Below, one piece after another: positions 56,201-64,000 of a stretch of 64,000 nucleotides of DNA (within the stretch, counting starts at the first letter, position 1; every line of letters starts with the position of its first letter). The translations under genes and the position numbers were made by a program. Source of the DNA: Paroedura picta (lineage: Eukaryota > Chordata > Lepidosauria > Squamata > Gekkonidae); contig NC_135379.1 in assembly GCF_049243985.1 (NCBI RefSeq), positions 25,989,001 through 26,053,000 on the forward strand, read 5' to 3'. Under the pieces are notes generated by a model. It ran no database searches. It had not been told where the DNA came from and worked only from the letters and a program-made list of their open reading frames with translations.

Positions 56201-59200
56201 CTAAAAGATGGCGGCACTAATAAATCAATTTATCCCCTCGACCAGCCAGGCCACAGTCTTACCATCCTACTGACAAGAGTGGGAACCGATGGACAAGATG
56301 GAGATGGAGATGGGGGGATCCCAGATTGAATGGCGGGAATGTGCCCTGTCCCCAACTATATGCCTGGTGGAAGAGCTCCGTCGTACAGGCCCTGCGGAAA
56401 GTTAACAACTCTGACAAGGCCCTAAGCTCTTCCGGGAGCTCATTCCACCAGGTTGGGGCCAGGACCGAAAAGGCTCTGGCCCGGATCGAGGCCAGGCGAG
56501 CTTCCCGAGGGTCCGGGACTACCAGTAAGTTCATACCCACAGAGCAAAGAGCCCTGCGGGGGGCATAAGGAACCAGGCGGTCCCGCAGATTAGCAGGACC
56601 CAGACCGCGTATAGCCTTAAAGGTTAAAACCAAAACCTTGAACTTGAACCGGAAACAGACTGGTAACCAGTGCAGATGTCGAGTCACCGGCTGGATATGG
56701 GCCCTCCATGATATCCCAGTGAAGACCCTAGCAGCCGCATTCTGTACCAGCTGTAACTTCCGGGTCAAAGACAAGGGCAGGCCTGTGTAGAGCGAGTTAC
56801 AGTAGTCTAGTCTGGAAGTGACCATTGCATGGATCACTGTGGCCAAGTGTTCTGAGGACAGGTAGGGCATTAGAAGCCTAGCTTGGTGAAGATGGAAAAA
56901 CGCCATCCGGGCTACTTTAGTGACCTGAGCCTCCATAGAAAGGCAGGCATCAAAGGTCACTCCCAAGTTCCTGTCAACTGGTGCACTCTATCCAGGCATG
57001 GGAGATGCGCTTCCTGATCCTGGCCTTTTCTTGCTAGCCACAGGACCTCCGTCTTGGAGGGGTTGAGTTTCAGGCGACTCTGCCTGAGCCATCCAGCAAC
57101 TGCTTCCAAACAACTGGCAAATGTATTTAGAGGGGAGTCCGGCTGGCCGTCCATTAGGAAGTAGAGCTGGGTGTCATCCGCATATTGGTGACATCCCAGC
57201 CCATAGCCCCGGGCCAGCTGGGCTAGAGGGCGCATATAGATATTAAAGAATGTGAGGGAGAGTATTGCTCCCTGAGGAACTCCACATGGGAGCCCGCAAG
57301 CGTCAGATAGCTCATCCCCCACAGCAACCCTCTGCGTCCGGTTCCAGAGGAAGGAGACCAGCCATTGCAGTGCAGTCCCCCTATTCCCAGTTCCGGCGAG
57401 GCGGTAAGCCAATATCTCGTAGTCGACCACATCAAATGCAGCCGACAGGTCTAACAACACGAGTATGGCGGAACCTCCCCGATCCAGCTTGACTTATAAT
57501 CTATTGTGAGCCATGATTTAGCAGTCTAGCTGAATGTCTACAGCATAAAAGAAAAACTGTCAATGCAAGAAGAAGCCTTTGATTCATGTACTCTTGCCCT
57601 TGCCTCTACATTTTTTTGGCAAAACACAATGTGTGGTATTTTATAATGGCTGATTACAACCCCAAAAATGCTAACTAATAAAAGCCAGAAAACCCCACAA
57701 TAAAAAAACCCACCATAAAAAAATCCCAAAAACAACAGAACCAAACCCCAGAACAACCAAAAAGACTATATACACCATTGACCAACACATGGAAGGGGGT
57801 CCCACTTCTCATTCCTTGGTAGGAATTAGGGTTGGGTGCTTCAGCTGCCAAAGCGGCCATTCGTGCCCGAAGCAGCCAGCAATGCAGTGGGAGGAGGGAG
57901 GGGTGGCACCAGAGCCCACACCGCCCCCTCTCCCCCCGCACCGCTGGCTGCTTTGGGCATGAACGGCCACTTTGGCGGCTGAAGCACCCAAACCTAGTAG
58001 GAATATCATCCTGCAAATGATTCTACATTTTGTATTTCAACGTTTCATGGAAAAAAAATGGCAACAACAATTTTCTAGAGCCCTTTGTATTTTTTCACAC
58101 ACTGGGCTATATTGCTAGTTACGTATCATATAGATAATGTTATACCTTTTGATTAATCCATCCAGTTGATCATCACGTTCCTTAAGGGAAAGGATGCATT
58201 TCTGTAAAATACAGCTGATGTAGTGCATTTTCATTGCCAGTACTTCATTCATATCTCTCTGCTTCATACACTTCTCACAAATGAGGTCCAATATATAGTA
58301 GCATCTTTGCAGGGCTTCAACTTCAGTCAGAAGAGGATTCTCTTTCACTAGCAACACTATCTGCAATATAAAGATTAACAAGAGGTTTACCTTAAAAATT
58401 CTGAAAATTCTAAACAGAGGCAACATGTAACTGCCAAGGACATATAATCTAAAGTCTTGTTGCTCTTCTTTGGATGGTGCTACTTTACCTAATGCAGGTT
58501 GTTATTTTATCCAAAGCAGCTGCACTCATTTTGCAATACATGCACAAGGCATGTAGGAGGTATCATATCGGATTAATTCCACACTGTTGAAAATGGCTGT
58601 TTATCATCTTTGATAGCCAACACAATGCAGTGTTTAGAATGCAAGACTCGGAAGACATTGGTTTGAATGTATATTCAGCCATGAACTTCACCAGATGATT
58701 TAAGCACAATCAATCACACTCAACCTAACACATGTGGTTACCGTGTGTGTGTGTGTGTGTGTGTGGCGGGGGGGTCCTTGGTTTTCCTAAGATCCTTGGA
58801 GCCAGCTTGGTGTAGTGGTTAAGAGCAGTGGCTTCTAATCAGGTGAGCTGGGCTTGATTAACTGCTCTTCCACATGCATCCAGGTGTAAGATTTTGGGCT
58901 AGTCACAGTCCTGTTAGAACTATTCTCACAAAATAGTCCTTTCCGAGCTCTCTCCATTCCACCTACCTCGCAGGGTGTCTCTTGTGAGGAAAGGAAACAA
59001 AGGCAATTGTAAGCTGCTTTGAGACTCCTTTGAGTAGTGAAAAGTGGGGTATAAAAACAAACTCTTCGTCTTGGAAGAATGGGATGGCAGTGTAATACAT
59101 ACCTGCAGTTATGTATTACATAGTACACAGTAACTGTCCCAGAGCAAATGCATCCTAGTACTTTCATTTTTATTCAATTTACCATGAGATTTTGTATAGC

Positions 59201-62200
59201 TAAAGACCTATCTTTACAGTCAGGAGCTTCTTGAATGCGCTCTTAGGTTTAATTTATATACTACAGGAAAAGAGACCCAAGTTAAAAAAAAAACCTGCAC
59301 AAATCCCAGAAAAAAACATTTCCCATCAATCAATGTGGAGGAGAGTTTCTTCACTGTTAAGCCTATTGAATACAAACATTTTGCTATGTAGAAGTGAAGT
59401 GCTAAAGCATGCTGCGTGGGCAAATTCAGAACGATGTTCTAACCACAGGTCAAATGTAGCCATCCAATTCCATGGATAAATACTTCCTTTAAAGGATTTA
59501 ACTTGGTTATTTGAAATAGTTATATGCCTGACTTTCTCTTGACCAACTCAGGATCCAAACTCAATTAATATAAAATACAATAAAAATATACAGTCAAAAC
59601 ATTGCCACAATATAAAACACATTAAAAGCGCTAATCTTCAGCATACCTTATAGACAGCTAAAAAAATCCAGTCTACCATACTCAGACTGCCCTCAGATGC
59701 TCTCTGGAATAATTGCTTTGTAGCCTCAGTGGAAAGCCAGGCTTCTGTTCCACAGGCATGAGGCTGTCACTGGACTATCCACAACCTAAGCTACTGAAGA
59801 ATGTGCTTGGACAAAAGAGGCACTAACAATAGTACTCTCTGAACAAGTAAGGCCAGCTGCAGGGGAACATGCAGGAAGGTCCTTCAAAAAATATGAGACC
59901 CAAAGGTCAGCACCAGAACCTTGAACTGAAATGAATATGACAAATCAGCAAGATCCAGATATTTCGGTGTAAGGCCAGAAGCACAAGCCATAGTATACCT
60001 TTACTGGGTGCAAATTAGTAGTTGTGATGATCTTATGCAGAGGCCCAGCTAATTTAACTGGAAGTTTGGGTTCTTTATCCAAGCCTTGCGGTTTTGTGTA
60101 GTAGTCTAGCCTTTCTCGAGAAAAGAAGTTGTTGATAACAGTTACGCAATCATGCTGACCTAAAAACAAAAAACAGATCTTTATGCATCTTTAGGAAGGA
60201 ACAAACCAAGGCCACAGTGAAACCAATCATGGAGAAGTTAGGGAGGTTAATTGTTTGCCCAAAAGCCCTAACAAATCATTATACACTTTTAGCGTCAAGG
60301 CCAAGCCATGGTAAGAACGAGAATTCTGAACTTCATGATGAAAGCACAAAACATGCCCTATGAAAAGGTCAAATTATATGACCATCAGGTTACAGTAGGG
60401 AGGCTACAGCAGATTCAGTGTACTACACATAGAAGTGAAGCACACAGTGAACTCTGACAAAATATAAAACCAGTATTTCAGTATTTAATAGTGATGTGTG
60501 GGGCAATTTAAATATTTTAAAAGTCAGTTTGATAGGGGTAGGATTTTTGTAAGAGAACATAATGTGAAGACCCCTTACTGTTTCTAAGAATTGCAGAATA
60601 TACCATAGAATTACACTAAAATTGTATTACACTGAACCCTAACAGTTCCTTTCAAGAAAAACAATTAGAGTTTATCTGCCTTCCTGAACAGGCTTCATAG
60701 CCTGCTGGTTACTGTTCTACACTCTGATAAAAGAAAAAGCAAATAAGAGGCATAGAACATGAGATAATGCACACCACTAATTACAAGCCTGCCATTTTAA
60801 GCTTTAAGGCATGTATTTTGTATATTTTCCAAGTTGCATGCTTATATCACAAAGTGCACACTTCTTTTTACTGTAGTATTTAGAGAAGAAACACAATTCT
60901 AATAAATGGACAAGGAAAGGAAAAACCTTTTTATAAAGCTGACACAATGCTTAAATTAGGCACACATTTCTCTCAGCAGGAAAGTGACTTAAGCACTAAA
61001 CTTTAAACCAAAAGAGATATGTCAGGGTTATGGTTCTGAATTTTTTCTTGCTCACTGAACCAATTCAATCTAAGACACAAGGAAGGTGTCATATTGTGCT
61101 GGTAACCAATCAAGTTTGCCGTCATCCCTTCTGGGAGACAGTGTAGTGCCACATATGAAAGTGGCTCACAAGGAATTATATGATTATATTATGCCCCCTT
61201 TTTTAAGCAGACAGTTGGAGTACAAAATTTGTCTTTTCAGAGAAACTAGCAGTAAAATTAGGGCAGGTGCTTTCATCCCCCAGCCTCAGTCAAGGCTAGG
61301 ATGTAAGGATGGTCCATTTACCTACAAAGGCAGCCATCTGAGCAGCCGTCCTTCCCACAGAGTTAACGACATCTGTATCTGCTCCAGCCTCTAGCATCAT
61401 CCAGGTAATTTCTTTGTTGCCTAATATAAAAAAGAAGAAAGCGTACATTTCTAATTGTACAGAAAACTGTTGCTTAAAATATAGTTTGACTATATTTTTG
61501 AAATGGAATAGTCTGCTACATGTCTTAAATAAATAAAAACCTTGCACACCTTTATTAAAAGCTACTTAGGTTGCTCTCACTGAAGATTAAGTGGGAATTC
61601 TTTAGGAACAATGAATCAGATTTCCTCTTGCCATGTTTAACTCCGCCATTTGTCAGCACAACCCATTTCCATCAATGGCTAGTAGCTCTTTAGTCTATTC
61701 CCAGTGGGCACCATTAGATAACCAAATTGATTGGTTGATTAAGCTGGATAGTACTTTGTAACTGCTGTACCTTCCCAAGTGAAAACAGGATTTCAAAAAT
61801 CCCAACTTCAAGTAGAAGGTAACAGGGTCTGAACATGCAGAGACTGAGAGGGGAGAAGATCAGAGTCATAGCGGATAGCTCAATGAAAGTGTTAATCCAG
61901 TGTGTTGCAGCAGTCAAAAAGGCAAACTCTATATTAGGGATTCTTAGGAAAAGGACTGGGCCAATAAGGGCCTTATACAGATCTGTGATATGGTCTCATT
62001 TGAAATGATGTAGAAAGTTCTGAGATACCTTATACAAGACATGTAATCCAGGAAAAATTCACACCCTTTCTATACTCAAAATCTGGACCAGGATGTTAAA
62101 ATATAAAGATACAATTGTGGGAATCTGAGCCAGAAAAATAATTTAATTCTGAATACCAGCTTCTCTAATTGCTCTCCTTCTTGGTGCTCTAGAACAAGAT

Positions 62201-63819
62201 GTATATGATAAAATTCCTGTGCCAAATAATGAAATCAATTATTGCTATAAGACATGACTCTGAGCCACCAATGTCTAGTGCAGAATGCAGTAATTTTCTA
62301 ACATTTCTGTATGGGGGTTCATGATCTTACAGTCTTATTGTGGAAAAATACCTGGACAACATCCAGTTCTTTCTCCTCACTCCTACGAGATGTTTAATGC
62401 ATTAATGAATACTGTTTATCATTTGTCTGTCATCCCTCCACCTTTAACATAATAAACTGCCCTTTTACTAGAGAAAGACGTTTACCAGATACTGGAATAC
62501 AAAGCAATTTAAAATTTTACCTTGTAAGGAAATGCAGCTAAGTCTCTCCACCCAAACAGCTAATATTGTATTCACAGATAATATTTTATTTTGGCCTAAG
62601 AAAAGTTATGTTAACAAAATAATAGCATCCCCATATATAAAATATATATATTTAGCCTTTATTCAAATAGCTTAAGGCAACATATATTGTCCTCCCTGTC
62701 CAGTTATCTTCATGAATACTCAGCAAGGCAGTTTAGGTTAGCAGAGGTCATTCACTAAGTTCTGTGGAGAGTGAAGACTTGAACCCAGATATCTCAACAT
62801 GCTTCCACTGTCACATATCTACTGTGAAATTAACAGCCTCTCACTACATGGGGCAGCTGAGTTTAAAGGAAATGCTGAAAACACCTGAGTCACTGCTGCC
62901 TGTCTTGGCTCCTGGATGGAGACAGCTTGTTCCAGTGCCACATGCACACGACACTGGTGCCCGATTTTGTATTTTCCCTCAATAAAATATTAATATTCTA
63001 ATTTGTTCCTAGCTTATAGCATTTTTTCCTTTTTCAAAGAAATGAACAAAACCAGAATTCATCTTAAAGATGCCTCCTGCACAGTACAAAACAGATTTCA
63101 TGAACTTGGACTAAAAGCATGTGAGCTTGTAATGTACTGGCTTATCTGTCTGAACAGGACCTTTCATTCAGTCTCAACACTGTATATCATGATTGACATT
63201 CAAGTCACCCAATTCCCTAAAATTGCATGCCTCCTTTCACCTTCAGTGACCAGGCATATTAAAAGAAAGCTATTGTAGACAATTTCAAATCCCTTGGATC
63301 ATTTCTGGCAAGATATACTGCTCCAAATAAGCAAGATACCTGCTTCAGCTTTACTAGACCACCAAAGTTAAGATTTTCCAAGCTGCGGAGTAGTCACCAA
63401 GCACACATATATGGTGCCCTATTACAAGCCACTCCCTGCCAACAGGGGCAGTTGGTGCAGACGTTGAGAACAATTATCCAAAGTAACTGAATCTCCTGTA
63501 ACTCTCAGCAGACTGAAAGTGACATATCTAAATAAGGCTCAGGCTATCACAGGCCATGCTCAGAACCAGTATCAAGCCAATCATTGCAAAACTACATCCA
63601 ACATGAGCGATTTGGCTGTGCAGGAAGCTTTGCCTAAACAGTATAAGACCCTCTAGCATATGCAAAGGAAGAAAGCCTACCTGAGAGTCCAGCAAACATC
63701 AAGGCTGTATATCCCTGCTCATGTTCATTGCAGTTTACATCAGCACCATGTCGCAACAACAATTTGCACATGTCAACTTTCCCTTTGTATGCTGCATGCA
63801 TCAGAGGGGTCATCCCATG
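53230..63819 (-). CDS. ANKMY2: Ankyrin repeat and MYND domain-containing protein 2, partial (5' exons outside window)
   Basis: Coding exons in transcript order: 63819-63681, 61420-61322, 60159-59999, 58360-58146, 55973-55838, 55213-55085, 54934-54793, 53444-53230 (stop 53232-53230). All have AG/GT borders and matching phases; they sum to 1,236 nt, 411 residues. Numbering from the first residue in the window: ankyrin repeats cover about 1-90 (TPLMHAAYKGKVDMCKLLL, GYTALMFAGLSGNKEI, GRTAAQMAAFVGQHD). A conserved helical middle follows (RECIRKFPYCEATLLQQLVRS, about 221-241). The MYND zinc finger has all eight ligands: C276, C279, C288, C291, C297, C301, H309, C313. Then come a charged coiled-coil-like stretch (about 316-341) and an acidic tail ending in ESEE. 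The first about 45 residues of the family are missing because they lie beyond 64,000. In mammals ANKMY2 binds FKBP38 and controls transport of adenylyl cyclases to primary cilia, restraining Hedgehog signalling. No damage is seen. Confidence 0.95.
53720..53930. repeat. GA-rich (purine) low-complexity tract
   Basis: About 200 bp almost only of A and G on the plus strand (GGAGGAGGAGGAAGGGAATG and similar). It therefore reads as a long polypyrimidine tract in the last ANKMY2 intron. Confidence 0.85.
54416..54678. mobile_element. Non-autonomous hAT element (CAGTGGTTCTCAACC family)
   Basis: Starts CAGTGGTTCTCAACCTAGGG, ends GTGGTTGAGAACCGCTG, with perfect 8-bp duplications CCTTAGAT at 54408-54415 and 54679-54686. 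263 bp in the last intron of ANKMY2, 114 bp from the MYND exon. Confidence 0.92.
56085..57497 (-). mobile_element. L2 LINE, 5'-truncated, largely readable
   Basis: Two overlapping minus-strand frames. The first, 57460-56957, holds RT blocks LLDLSAAFDVVDYEIL, GVPQGAILS and HQYADDTQLYFL, then LKLNPSKTEVLWLARKG. The second, 56966-56259, holds [45 protein letters not shown] and WWNELPEELRALSE. A single small indel near 56,970-56,985 separates them. A 3' UTR follows down to 56,085. It lies in sense orientation in the ANKMY2 intron between exons 55,838-55,973 and 58,146-58,360. Decay is low compared with other L2 pieces here, so this lineage was active more recently. Confidence 0.92.
57827..57996. 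mobile_element. Foldback MITE with 8-bp duplication, family not recognised
   Basis: 170 bp with inverted arms of about 55-60 bp (TAGGGTTGGGTGCTTCAGCT ... its near-complement ending AAGCACCCAAACCTA) around a GC-rich centre. Perfect duplications GTAGGAAT at 57819-57826 and 57997-58004 suggest a hAT-type integrase. In an ANKMY2 intron. Confidence 0.85.
58743..58765. repeat. (GT)n microsatellite
   Basis: About eleven GT units followed by a G run, in an ANKMY2 intron. Confidence 0.9.
58799..59075 (+). mobile_element. tRNA-derived SINE, same family as 23,012
   Basis: Starts GAGCCAGCTTGGTGTAGTGG and ends GGTATAAAAACAAACTCTTC. It lies in the ANKMY2 intron between exons 58,146-58,360 and 59,999-60,159. 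Confidence 0.85.
59575..59935 (-). mobile_element. Possible L2-like LINE fragment
   Basis: The right part, AAAGGTCAGCACCAGAACCTTGAACTG, resembles the reversed L2 block AGGTxAAxACCAxxACCTTGAA seen at 11,660 and 56,625. The remainder is unclear. Confidence 0.4.
61840..62110 (+). mobile_element. CR1 LINE fragment, degraded
   Basis: AGCTCAATGAAAGTGTTAATCCAGTGTGTTGCAGC split over the boundary, then AAAAAGGCAAACTCTATATT and GGGCCTTATACAGATCTGTG correspond to the post-RT coding part of CR1. It lies in an ANKMY2 intron. Confidence 0.7.
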
Positions 63820-64000
63820 CTAATAAGAGAGGGGAAAAAATGAATGCAAAAGTTTTAAACATATCTTTTTGTTCTCCTCCACTGGTATTCAAATGCCAGT
63901 GCATAAGGCTGATCTGCTAAATGAGTTGAGGCAAGAAAAGCTGTGCCGAACTGCTGAAATAAAAAGGCTATATGCCTAGCAAATTAATCTTATGTTCTTT

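Noticed and set aside
1-64000. Retroviral, Polinton or CRISPR-like structures
   Set aside because: No paired long terminal repeats, capsid-, envelope- or polymerase-B-like frames, nor regularly spaced repeats were seen.

Overview
The window looks like nuclear DNA of a squamate reptile (a lizard-type genome). It has spliced vertebrate genes with GT-AG introns and a dense mix of BovB (RTE), CR1, L2 and L1 LINEs. It also holds Sauria-type SINEs with the CCTTTA tail, other tRNA- and 5S-derived SINEs, Chompy-like MITEs and many small hAT elements. This repeat mix with BovB plus Sauria SINEs is what suggests a squamate; the species cannot be read from the sequence. No retrovirus, Polinton, CRISPR array or prokaryote-like system was seen.

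Layout: 1 to about 34.6 kb is intergenic and made of old repeat fragments. Its main item is a young 5'-truncated BovB LINE (23,559-26,320, minus) with an uninterrupted 901-codon reading frame, inserted in an older LINE and flanked by an 11-bp target-site duplication. At 34.65-35.1 kb lies a CpG-rich promoter, which starts LRRC72 on the plus strand (coding exons 35,018-52,183). I reconstructed nine exons by matching splice sites and phases, including a 28-nt microexon; they give a 277-residue protein. LRRC72 meets ANKMY2 tail to tail: the stop codons are 1,046 bp apart. Eight coding exons of ANKMY2 lie on the minus strand (63,819 down to 53,230) and encode 411 residues, covering the ankyrin repeats, the middle region, the MYND zinc finger and the C-terminus. 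The first exon or exons lie beyond the right edge.

The LRRC72-ANKMY2 neighbourhood matches the gene order known on human 7p21. Mammalian ANKMY2 works with FKBP38 in delivering adenylyl cyclases to cilia; LRRC72 is poorly characterised. The two genes share no promoter here, so any joint role is only inferred.

No new molecular system could be supported. The most useful non-textbook observations are the LRRC72 microexon, an almost undamaged BovB reading frame, a set of small foldback hAT-type elements with exact 8-bp duplications (one possibly an unnamed family, in an ANKMY2 intron), a hAT element with two successive right ends, hairpins that look like template-switch scars, and one unidentified protein-like reading frame at 5.8-6.05 kb.
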